NCBI GenBank assembly: GCA_002316545.1
Contig: DCDR01000001.1
Location: forward strand, 1-64,000
From: Candidatus Saccharibacteria bacterium UBA1050
GTDB lineage: Bacteria > Patescibacteriota > Saccharimonadia > Saccharimonadales > Saccharimonadaceae
Length of the DNA: 64,000 nucleotides
Reading direction: 5' to 3'
Both the position numbers and the translations under genes were made by a program. The notes under the pieces are model-generated. The model did not search any database. It was not told the origin of the DNA and saw nothing but the letters and a program-made list of their open reading frames with translations. Positions 17,226-24,778 of the stretch are shown piece by piece. Numbering within the stretch: the first letter of the stretch is position 1; each line of letters starts with the position of its first letter.

Positions 17226-17804
17226 CTAAGCTTTTAGCGTGGCGCTTCTAAATAACCGAGCTACAAACAGCACGGTAAGAAGCGCTGCGCAACCGGCTAG
17301 CACCATCTGTACAATCGAGTTCTTAAACTCTGTTCCCGTGTACAACACATGAAGCAATATAAGCACAATCACAGCATACGAAAGCTTATGTGACACGCTC
17401 CAAATAACTTTGTTACGCTTCAGGCGCGTGAGTGATGAGATAAGTATCCAAGCAGTTAAGTATACCGCGATAATTGCTGACGGAATGGCGAAGGATGCAA
17501 ACATACTGCCGCTTATAGCTACATTTGCATAGATCTTATGAAACGGCACCAAAATATCGGCCAGACTAAACGGCAGATACGAATCTATTAGCAGCACGGC
17601 GATGTGTATACATACCATCACGGCTAACATAATGCCAAGCCATTTGTGGATGATCCATGCCTTTACTGGCTCGATGAATTTGTATGTTAAGCCTGTGATG
17701 TGGCCGATGCCCCCGATGCCAAGCAGTAGCATTAACCCAAGGGCAACCAAGCCGCTCACTCTTGTAATGAGCCACGGGAGCTGGCTAATGATTGAGTCTG
17801 TCAC
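17226..17804 (-). CDS. Ferric-reductase-like transmembrane protein
   Basis: About six hydrophobic helices with His residues in WIIHKWLGIM, CIHIAVLL, SVSHKLSY and LLHVLY, as in the haem-binding core of ferric reductase/NOX/YedZ-like membrane proteins. A GTG start at 17804 is chosen: GGAGGTGC lies just upstream and it overlaps the apbE stop as GTGA, implying translational coupling. Length is then 192 aa. It would carry electrons across the membrane in concert with the FNR-like and ApbE partners. Confidence 0.8.
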   Translation of the reverse strand: MTDSIISQLPWLITRVSGLVALGLMLLLGIGGIGHITGLTYKFIEPVKAWIIHKWLGIMLAVMVCIHIAVLLIDSYLPFSLADILVPFHKIYANVAISGSMFASFAIPSAIIAVYLTAWILISSLTRLKRNKVIWSVSHKLSYAVIVLILLHVLYTGTEFKNSIVQMVLAGCAALLTVLFVARLFRSATLKA

Positions 17805-18679
17805 ACTAGCACCTCCAAGCTGTCTGATCTTTGCAGATAGGCGCGATGAAGCGAATGGCGCTCCCACCAGCCACGTGCCTCACCATCGGCTAGCAGCAGG
17901 CTTTTCGCGGCAATATCAGCCTCTACGCCGCTTTGAGCAACGACAGACACGGAAAGCGTGTTTGATTGAGAAGGCTTGCCAGTTTGAGGGTCAATTAAAT
18001 GGTGCCAACTTTTGCCACGACGCTTGGCCACGCTACTTGTAGCAATAGCCCACCTCCCTTCACCTATTTCGATAATTGGTGTCGCGTCGATCATGTCTAA
18101 TGTAATCTTCCACGGTTTGCCGTTTTCACCATATCCAGCGGCAATTACATCACCTCCAAGACTAATCCAATAATCTGTTATCCCCCTCTCCTCGATGATA
18201 TTTGCTAGCGCATCGAGTGCATACCCCTTTCCTAGCCCGCCGCTATCAAAGGCTGTACCGGGGGCGATTTTTGCCAACTGATTAGAGATATCAACTCTAT
18301 GATTAGTATGAGACGCATTGAAGCTTCTAACGTCTGGCGTTGCGGCTTTGGCATACGAGTTGGTGAGCGAGTGCAAGTAACCAGCGCGCTGTAGGTCTGG
18401 CAAGACAAACGGGTCATAAAGGCCTTCACTCCAGGTTTGCATATCGTTTGATGCTACAAAGAATTCGCGCGTGAGAGCATCAATTGGTACATATTTGCCC
18501 TTTGACAGATTCATCATAGTGACGTCAGACGAAGGCAAAAAACGACTAAGTCGTTGCTCAAATAGCTGCAGATATGTTTTAAGACGTGACAATACAGTTC
18601 GCGCTGACGCTTCGTTTGCTACATTGAGCGTAAAAACTACCTTGGTGCCAAGAGCATGGCCGCTTTGTTGGATGATCAT
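17801..18679 (-). CDS. apbE: FAD:protein FMN transferase (ApbE family)
   Basis: Attaches FMN covalently to Ser/Thr of extracytoplasmic flavoproteins. Family motifs: FDSGGLGKGYALDALA, WISLGGDVIAAG, WAIATSSVAKRRGKSWHHLIDP and GVEADIAAKSLLL. No obvious export signal or lipobox is seen, unlike most exported ApbE proteins. It starts 4 bases inside the FNR-like gene (ATGA overlap) and overlaps the next gene by 4, so the three form a coupled operon. I did not find a clear flavinylation motif (D-x-x-S/T-G-A-T) in the two partners. Confidence 0.93.
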   Translation of the reverse strand: MIIQQSGHALGTKVVFTLNVANEASARTVLSRLKTYLQLFEQRLSRFLPSSDVTMMNLSKGKYVPIDALTREFFVASNDMQTWSEGLYDPFVLPDLQRAGYLHSLTNSYAKAATPDVRSFNASHTNHRVDISNQLAKIAPGTAFDSGGLGKGYALDALANIIEERGITDYWISLGGDVIAAGYGENGKPWKITLDMIDATPIIEIGEGRWAIATSSVAKRRGKSWHHLIDPQTGKPSQSNTLSVSVVAQSGVEADIAAKSLLLADGEARGWWERHSLHRAYLQRSDSLEVLV

Positions 18680-19665
18680 GAGGCTGTGCTCGATGGCTGG
18701 GAGTAGGTATACGACGATGGCTGGGAGTAGCTTTGAGACGGAGTGGTTGTTGAGCTACCGGTATCGGTCGTAGAGCTATCATCGCTCTCGGTATCATCGA
18801 CAGATTCACTTGCTTCGGTACTTTCGGTATTGCTTGTGATGGTTGAGGTCGTGGCTTGTGAGTCGCCAATAGCATTCGCGAAGACGAATAAAAGAAACAG
18901 AATGCCCGACACAGACAATGTGCTCCAAATGACCGTTTGCACCATCGATTTACCAGCTATACTTCGCTCGGCTTGCGCGAAAGATTCGCTATGAATTGCT
19001 CGCTTGTTTACGCCGACGGATTCCAGCGAGCGCTCGGTTTCGATAACAAATTCATCAGGGCCACAAATATAATACCGAGAAGAATTTGGTTGACTCGACA
19101 CCAGTTCGTCTATAACTTTAGCGTCGATTCTTCCCTGTGTTGCGCCTTGTTCGGGCTGGCCTGAGAAAAGCTCTAGGCGAATGTTTTTACGGCCTACTAT
19201 GGCACTTCGCAGACTTTGAATGTAGGGCAGTTCTGAAAGCGATCGTGCGGAAATGAGCACGGTAATTTGTCGTCCGCTCGGACGTGCTAGCTCGTTTCGC
19301 AGCATACTTATAAATGGTGTAACACCTATGCCGCTCGAGATGAGTACCACTGGCTCGGTGCTGTAATCAAGCGTGAACTCGCCGAAAGGCCCCAGCAGAG
19401 TTACTTCGTCCCCTTTGTTGAGCTTTGATAGACTTTTTGTTGAATTGCCGACGCGTCGGAACACAAGCTCGAGTTCGTTTGAGCCAGCGATACTGACTGC
19501 CGAGAAGCAACGCATGGGGGTTTGAATGCTTCCCTTTTTCGCAGCAATTGCAAAATATTGGCCGGGCGAAAAATGCAGCAGGCCTTCATTACTAGCAACC
19601 CGAAGCATGCTGTAGGTTGGTGCGCTACGATTTTCGATAACAGTTGCGTGTATGAAAGACTTCAT
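18676..19665 (-). CDS. FNR-like flavin reductase with C-terminal membrane anchor
   Basis: Ferredoxin-NADP reductase fold: FAD-binding HFSPGQYFAIA, TPMRCFSAVS, LLGPFGEF; NAD-binding ISSGIGVTPFISMLRNE and YYICGPDEFV. After about residue 235 comes a single hydrophobic helix (TVIWSTLSVSGILFLLFVFANA) and a Ser/Thr/Gln-rich tail of about 70 residues that would sit outside the cell. The start MKSFIHATV is preferred; a longer in-frame reading would run into the integration site. This is the first gene of a redox operon that may move electrons from NAD(P)H to an external acceptor. Confidence 0.88.
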   Translation of the reverse strand: MKSFIHATVIENRSAPTYSMLRVASNEGLLHFSPGQYFAIAAKKGSIQTPMRCFSAVSIAGSNELELVFRRVGNSTKSLSKLNKGDEVTLLGPFGEFTLDYSTEPVVLISSGIGVTPFISMLRNELARPSGRQITVLISARSLSELPYIQSLRSAIVGRKNIRLELFSGQPEQGATQGRIDAKVIDELVSSQPNSSRYYICGPDEFVIETERSLESVGVNKRAIHSESFAQAERSIAGKSMVQTVIWSTLSVSGILFLLFVFANAIGDSQATTSTITSNTESTEASESVDDTESDDSSTTDTGSSTTTPSQSYSQPSSYTYSQPSSTAS

Positions 19666-19726
19666 ATTTCTAGAGTATGGGAACAAGCTTAAAACAAGCT
19701 GAGGGATAGAAAAATCTATTTTTTTG

Positions 19727-19743
19727 GGTGACCTTACCGGGAA
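19727..19743. repeat. attL core of the integrated element
   Basis: GGTGACCTTACCGGGAA, identical to the tRNA-Glu 3' end at 33436-33452. The flanking bases differ on both sides (g before and g after here; t before and t after there). It lies 62 bases upstream of the FNR-like start. Confidence 0.85.
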
Positions 19744-19856
19744 GTACGCCAGATGATAACAATCCACTTTGTTTCTTGTTCTATCATGAGCTAAATTCTG
19801 TCAAATTAGAAATTATGACAGAATTCGCACCCTTCGGGTTCGACTTTCACGAGTGA
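19744..19856 (+). other. Alternative C-terminal tail of the integrase (circle form)
   Basis: Reading from the core in the integrase frame gives 37 codons and a TGA at 19854-19856, with the tail beginning STPDDNNPLCF and ending MTEFAPFGFDFHE. In the integrated state this piece is detached from its gene. After excision, joining 33452 to 19744 would fuse it in frame to the integrase. No start or ribosome-binding site of its own is needed. Confidence 0.75.
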
Positions 19857-19900
19857 AAGCACCACGTAAAAACCCCAGATTAACTGGGGCATTTACGTGG
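19844..19900 (+). terminator. Hairpins after the integrase tail
   Basis: CTTTCAC/GTGAAAG overlaps the tail stop. CCACGTAAA + CCCCAG pairs with CTGGGG + TTTACGTGG at 19862-19900. They lack a T tract but would end the integrase mRNA in the circular form. Confidence 0.5.
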
Positions 19901-20041
19901 TGACCCTAGCCCAGTCGATTTATAAAGAATTAGTAGATGAAATTATACGGTGGAATGATATCCTTAGCGGCGTAAAACACCGAGAAGCAGCGGCATTTTA
20001 GCTCTGTTATATTACTCCCCCAGAGGGAATAGAGCTACTGA

Positions 20042-20047
20042 TATAAT
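20042..20047 (+). promoter_or_regulatory. -10 box for the 20085 gene
   Basis: TATAAT 37 bases before the ATG; no convincing -35. A TAGCTCT/AGAGCTA inverted repeat (19999-20037) lies just upstream and may be an operator. Confidence 0.45.
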
Positions 20048-20084
20048 AAACACAATAACCAACTTTAATACTTAAAAGTACATA

Positions 20085-20282
20085 ATGTATTCAAAAATTA
20101 CCGACAAGCAACTTGATGATTGGAAAAAAGCTCTCGCTAAATCTAATATAATTTACGATACCGACGAGGAATACCGAGACGCTATGAGTAATTTAACGGG
20201 TTTTTTCAACATACTTATTGAAATAGACCTGCAACAAAAATCGACGGTCAAATCAAGCAGCTCTAGCCAAGAAGAGCATTAA
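20085..20282 (+). CDS. Small acidic orphan, 65 aa
   Basis: Starts MYSKITDKQLDDWKKAL and ends in a Ser-rich stretch plus EEH. Helical and hydrophilic, no recognised domain. Its 3' end overlaps the end of the OLD-like gene on the opposite strand by 20 bases. It is the first gene inside the left end of the element, a place often used by excision factors or antitoxins, but nothing proves either role. Confidence 0.6.
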   Translation: MYSKITDKQLDDWKKALAKSNIIYDTDEEYRDAMSNLTGFFNILIEIDLQQKSTVKSSSSSQEEH

Positions 20283-22227
20283 GCTCTTTGAACATATTTT
20301 CAAATCTATCGAGTGTTGCGGCGTCCACGGCTTTTTTGGGCAACGGGTTACTCACGAGATGGCTCGCTACTAAGAAATGATTGTAACCGCCTGATGGTCG
20401 TAGCGTAATCTTTTTAGACTTTAGGTACTTCTCAATACGCTGCGTCATGCGGTCGCCTTTAGGCAGGTCTTTTGCTGAGATAGTCAAACCATTGAGTTGC
20501 GTGGAGTATGCCGCATTGAAAACGCCAAGGTATAAATCTTCACCTAGCATATCTTCGACGTCACTTGCCTTCAAGTTGGCTGCGTCCCGGAAAGTGGCAT
20601 AATTCATTACCTGCTTATCTTTTATGATTTTATTCTGAACAAGACTAGCAAGTCGCTGGTCGCTCGCTCCCTCGTAGTCATGGACAACAGCCATGTCGAG
20701 ATTATTTCCAGCCAACAGACTTACAAATGTTGCAATCTTATCCAAGCCGCCAGTTGGCACGATTACAATTTTATCGTTTAGCCCTACGCGCCCGTCTTGC
20801 TCAAGCAGTCCTGAGAAATATTTCCAGAAAATTAAATCCGCCGGTCCCTCGACGAGAACATTCTTCGCTCCGATGAATAAGTTTTGTGCCAGAGAGTAGC
20901 CAAGCCCTGCTTGCAGCGGAAACAGTGTTCGCTTATCCGTACTAGAGAGATTACCTGCAATAACCGTACCTTTACCGCTTATATCTTCTACAGTTCGGAC
21001 TTGATGCAGCTTCTCGCTATCAATCATAAACGGAGAGTGCGTCGTATATAGAATCTGATGTTCCAAAGAGAGGTCGGCAATATAATGCAGGAAATCGGCT
21101 TGCGCAAGACCGTGAAGACTCAGTCCTGGCTCGTCCAGCAAAAGAATAAGGTCTCTATTCGTGCCAATGCGATTCTTGACGCTGTTAAACCATACGATGA
21201 AGCTAAAGAACCATACGAAGCCTTTGCTTCGTTGGTCAAACGGAACAGTCACACCATGGTCTATATTCTCTACACGAATGTAAAGGTTTACTCCGGTATT
21301 ATACGGGGCTTCTTCATTCGGGTCCGCTTTCACGTCGAACACTACTTTTAGTTGACTGTTTTGTGTCCAGTATTTGAAGACTTTTTTGCTAATATCCAGC
21401 GATACCGCTTCAAGCTCGGCTCGTATTTCTTCATAGCTATCAGGATTTTGCAATTCGTCCGTACTGATATTTGCCATTTCTAGTAAGCCGAGCGCAGTCC
21501 TAAGGCCACTATCCGTGGTGCCGTTGTCTTTAGCACTTTTTAACTGCGAGATATTAATTTTACCAGGCAGGATGTTGTAGTCGCTAAAATATAAAAATTT
21601 CGGGACATTGCCGTTGATATAGTGGCGGTATATATAGTTTCCGAGACGTGTATCCGACCAAGTGTCGTTACTGACTTTGTATTTTGTCTTGAGTTCAGTG
21701 AAGAAAGTTTCATCGTCACCAGTCAATGTTTCGCCTTCTAATATCGAAATAATTTCATGAATTGCTGTCGCTTTACTTATCTTTGAGCGAACGCCTTCGC
21801 TTACGTCCGATTCCGCGATTAGCCTTGTAGTGAAGGCTTTTTCTTTAACTGGGACTACCACGGTTGAGGAGTTATCAATGTGATGAGTCACCTTATAGAT
21901 GTTTCCACTTAAAACGTCGGTACCAAGTTCACCTTCGATTGCAGAGACTTCTTCGGGGTCTAATTCGTATGAAAGTACGGCGACCACTGATGACTTTTTT
22001 TGGTCGGCGCGTCGCTTGTAGGTCAGCCAGTCCTTACGGGGATAATCAAAGACTTGGTTGTACTCATCATCATCCAAGACCGATTCGGCTTTATATAATG
22101 ACTCCAAAAAGGCGGACTTACCTGCTTCGTTAACGCCAACCATCACAGTTACATTTTTATCAATCTCAACAGGGGTGCTGTCTTCAATAGATTTATATTT
22201 TGTCACATGTGCCTGTGTTAATTTCAT
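20263..22227 (-). CDS. OLD-family ATPase-nuclease (AAA + Toprim)
   Basis: N-terminal ABC-type ATPase: Walker A GVNEAGKSAFL near residue 33, signature region in the middle, Walker B LILLLDEPGLSLHG and the switch TTHSPFMID. The C-terminal Toprim nuclease has VLVEGPADLIFWKYF, VPTGG and VVHDYEGASD. This is the architecture of OLD nucleases and the GajA type, which act in phage defence. The start MKLTQAHVTKYKS is chosen because GGATAGGAG is just upstream. It has its own promoter with an inverted repeat, so it can be regulated apart from the three genes before it. There is no UvrD-like GajB partner nearby. Confidence 0.88.
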   Translation of the reverse strand: MKLTQAHVTKYKSIEDSTPVEIDKNVTVMVGVNEAGKSAFLESLYKAESVLDDDEYNQVFDYPRKDWLTYKRRADQKKSSVVAVLSYELDPEEVSAIEGELGTDVLSGNIYKVTHHIDNSSTVVVPVKEKAFTTRLIAESDVSEGVRSKISKATAIHEIISILEGETLTGDDETFFTELKTKYKVSNDTWSDTRLGNYIYRHYINGNVPKFLYFSDYNILPGKINISQLKSAKDNGTTDSGLRTALGLLEMANISTDELQNPDSYEEIRAELEAVSLDISKKVFKYWTQNSQLKVVFDVKADPNEEAPYNTGVNLYIRVENIDHGVTVPFDQRSKGFVWFFSFIVWFNSVKNRIGTNRDLILLLDEPGLSLHGLAQADFLHYIADLSLEHQILYTTHSPFMIDSEKLHQVRTVEDISGKGTVIAGNLSSTDKRTLFPLQAGLGYSLAQNLFIGAKNVLVEGPADLIFWKYFSGLLEQDGRVGLNDKIVIVPTGGLDKIATFVSLLAGNNLDMAVVHDYEGASDQRLASLVQNKIIKDKQVMNYATFRDAANLKASDVEDMLGEDLYLGVFNAAYSTQLNGLTISAKDLPKGDRMTQRIEKYLKSKKITLRPSGGYNHFLVASHLVSNPLPKKAVDAATLDRFENMFKELNALLG

Positions 22228-22269
22228 ACTTCTCCTATCCCTCAAAAGTGCTTTTATTCTTTACTACCT

Positions 22270-22328
22270 AGAATACTCTTTTACATAAGCATTGACAATA
22301 GCATGATTGGTGTTATTAAATGCTTATG
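22270..22328 (-). promoter_or_regulatory. Promoter of the OLD gene with 10-bp inverted repeat
   Basis: Minus strand TTGTCA (22293-22298), 17 bp, TATTCT (22270-22275). CATAAGCATT (22284-22293) and AATGCTTATG (22319-22328) form an inverted repeat overlapping the spacer and -35. It could be an operator, or part of a terminator for the upstream gene. Confidence 0.55.
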
Positions 22329-23790
22329 CTTTAATTTTCTCGTAAATCTTCACCATTGCCAGTGTGTCTAACTTGCAATACGCAAGTAAATCGGCAAAAA
22401 CTTGGTCAGCGTTGCTCGTGTTTTCACTAGTAACTATTTCATACCATCGTACAGAAGCAATATCCCCCTTGCCGATTGCTAGGTCTTTGTAGGATAGTTC
22501 AGGAACGAGCACAGGAAGGACGTATTTAATTGAGCATTTACCCAAAAAACCAGGGTGTACATAATAATTTTTTGCAAAGACATCCATTAAGTCGTATATA
22601 CGAGCGTTGAGCGACTCGTAAAAACTAGCATACTCCGGAAATAGCTCAGCGAGCTCTTTGTTGCGGTCACGCTCAAACACTTTATTCCAAACAATCACCG
22701 AGCCTGTATCACCAATATCTTCTCGCATCTGGGCAGCAAGAGCTTCTAGTGCAGTCGAACTCGCCTCTCGCGATAGATGTTCGGTGTGGCGTAGCTCACT
22801 GTCTGGCGTGTCTAGAATGTGTAAAGAATATTGAAACACCATTTGCTGATGGGGGTGTACACCGTCTACTAGTGGTATAGCAGGATTTACTGATTCGTAA
22901 TCTAGAAAATACAGCGGAAACTCAAGCTCCGATAGCGACCTCTCAACTGCTACTTGGTCGATATGTGGAGCTCCTCGTTTTTCAATATTTACTTGCGCTT
23001 GTTGATTAGCTGTCAGCGAGAAGTCATCCGGAATATCTTTAATATTGAATATGTCTAAATCAACAAGTTCAGCGAGCTTCCTGCCCTGCATACGCGAAAC
23101 ATCGTACACTGAATATTCAGGAATATCAGAGTTGAAGTGCGCAAACGCTGGGCAATGCTTACCTCGCGATAGGGAGCGACAAGGACAAGCAGTAGGTTCG
23201 TCGGGCTGAATCATCTTTTCGAGAGCAAGCATCACTTGGTCTTTCACTTCGGGCATTATGGCTGCCACCTTATCTGATACGTCCTCGGTAACAAAAAATG
23301 ATTGCGGGTCGATATGCCCATTATGCCGTACACATTCCCTATTCAGGTGAATAACCCTCGTTTCATTAATTGTGTAGCCAGCCGTTTCAAATGCTAATTT
23401 TTGAAATGCCATGTCGGGGATGTGCTCAGGCTTGACTCTGCTCGATGATTTTACTTCATATAAAATCCAGCCATCTCCCTCACGCTCAATTACGTCGGCC
23501 ATTGCCAGTAATCCGTTCTCCGTAATAACAGTCGCTTGAAATAACGTGGACGCACCGTCCGCTATCATCTGCTCGGTGTTGCTAACTGCTTGGGTGTTAT
23601 AACCTTGTACTAATACACCCTCCGGGAAGAGTTGGCGAGCGATAAGTTCAATTTGATTACCTTGCTCGAACTTATTTTCTCGCACTTCTGCTGGTGAATC
23701 TTCTGGTACTAATTCTGGTTTGTTTTTCCAAAGCCAGAAATAGCTCGGACATATGCGAAATTTTAAAAAGTCTGATTTAGACAAGTACAT
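22324..23790 (-). CDS. DUF2779 protein, Cas4/RecB-like nuclease plus RNase H-like domain
   Basis: Begins MYLSKSDFLKFRICPSYFWLWK, typical of the family. The N-terminal half has PD-(D/E)xK features (ADVIEREGDGWILYEVKSSS with the E-x-K pair). A Cys near residue 13 plus CPCRSLSRGKHC around residue 200 are placed like the Fe-S cluster of Cas4/AddB nucleases. The C-terminal half is the DUF2779 domain (PLYFLDYESVNPAIP..., KYDLD-type acidic positions such as YCKLDTLAMV). 488 aa. It starts 2 bases after the 327-aa gene ends. Probably a DNA end-processing nuclease. Confidence 0.82.
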   Translation of the reverse strand: MYLSKSDFLKFRICPSYFWLWKNKPELVPEDSPAEVRENKFEQGNQIELIARQLFPEGVLVQGYNTQAVSNTEQMIADGASTLFQATVITENGLLAMADVIEREGDGWILYEVKSSSRVKPEHIPDMAFQKLAFETAGYTINETRVIHLNRECVRHNGHIDPQSFFVTEDVSDKVAAIMPEVKDQVMLALEKMIQPDEPTACPCRSLSRGKHCPAFAHFNSDIPEYSVYDVSRMQGRKLAELVDLDIFNIKDIPDDFSLTANQQAQVNIEKRGAPHIDQVAVERSLSELEFPLYFLDYESVNPAIPLVDGVHPHQQMVFQYSLHILDTPDSELRHTEHLSREASSTALEALAAQMREDIGDTGSVIVWNKVFERDRNKELAELFPEYASFYESLNARIYDLMDVFAKNYYVHPGFLGKCSIKYVLPVLVPELSYKDLAIGKGDIASVRWYEIVTSENTSNADQVFADLLAYCKLDTLAMVKIYEKIKA

Positions 23791-23792
23791 GG

Positions 23793-24776
23793 CTAGTCCT
23801 CTTTAGATTTATTATTCGCTTTTGTATCGCTGATTCGCCAGCCCATTAGATTTAGGGATGGCTTTAGATACTTCACGAGATTATCAGTTGCTTCTTTTCG
23901 AATGTCTTCCGGCACTTCCTTGCTGAATAACGAAAAAGACCTTTCCATATACGCATCAAGCGGCCAGTTTGTTCCATGAAAATCTGCTCGACCATAGAGT
24001 AGGCCGTAAAGACCGATTATTTCAGCAAATTCGTTTAATGCTTCGGTTATTTTTTGTGATTCAATTTTCGACTTATCACGCCTTGTGGTCGTATTGAAGG
24101 TGAAGCCTCCTAAACCCTCTTTGCTCTCGATAATTTCATATTTTTCAGGTTGATTATCCTTGTGGAATTTTAGTGCCTCGTAGTCTTTGACGAGCATCTT
24201 GGGGTAATTCTTGTCGTTAAATTTTCGAGCTTTCGCAACAAGCTCATTGACTGATTGCTCTATTTTTTTCGAATGTTTATCAATGAAATCATTACCACTT
24301 AGACCTTCTTCGGCTTTTCGACTCGCCATAAACTCGGCATTGAGTAAATGTGGAATAATAGTAGCTCCATTATCCTTTGAGAACTTGAAATAGTTGATAA
24401 AATTTTCGGGCTTCAAAGATAGTAGGTCTTTAACGAATTTTCCACCTGCTCCTTTTTCCTTTACGTTCAACAGGAGTCGCAGGTCAATCATCAGACCAAG
24501 CTCATGGTTTTTGATTATTGGGTATAAGAAACCAGCGTTGTCTTCATCGTAATCGCCATATGCAATGCTGACGACATTACCATTTTCGTCTTTAGTCTCT
24601 TTTTTGCTGTGGCGTTTTTTCGAGCATTCAATAACAACACGAATCAAGACCTCTCGCTGGGCGATGCTTTCAATGACTCTTCGAAAATCGTGCTTGAGGT
24701 AGGTTCGGCTTTTGTCTTCACCGAAAAACTCTTCGTTAATAACGATAACTTTTCGAAAAGTCTCTTTCTGAGACAC
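23793..24776 (-). CDS. Unknown 327-aa protein within the nuclease operon
   Basis: I recognise no domain. Basic, Lys-rich, without signal peptide or membrane span. Noticeable stretches: FRRVIESIAQREVLIRVVIECSKK, GFLYPIIKNHELGLMIDLRLLL, a helical middle, and GLYGLLYGRADFHGTNW. It lies between the methyltransferase-nuclease (2 bases upstream) and the DUF2779 gene (2 bases downstream), so it must be made with them. A role as specificity, modulator or effector component is inference from position only. Confidence 0.8.
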   Translation of the reverse strand: MSQKETFRKVIVINEEFFGEDKSRTYLKHDFRRVIESIAQREVLIRVVIECSKKRHSKKETKDENGNVVSIAYGDYDEDNAGFLYPIIKNHELGLMIDLRLLLNVKEKGAGGKFVKDLLSLKPENFINYFKFSKDNGATIIPHLLNAEFMASRKAEEGLSGNDFIDKHSKKIEQSVNELVAKARKFNDKNYPKMLVKDYEALKFHKDNQPEKYEIIESKEGLGGFTFNTTTRRDKSKIESQKITEALNEFAEIIGLYGLLYGRADFHGTNWPLDAYMERSFSLFSKEVPEDIRKEATDNLVKYLKPSLNLMGWRISDTKANNKSKED

Positions 24777-24778
24777 CG

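Noticed and set aside
18676..19767. Longer N-terminus for the FNR-like protein
   Set aside because: The extra 34 codons run across the attL core and would have been altered by integration; the internal ATG begins the conserved domain.
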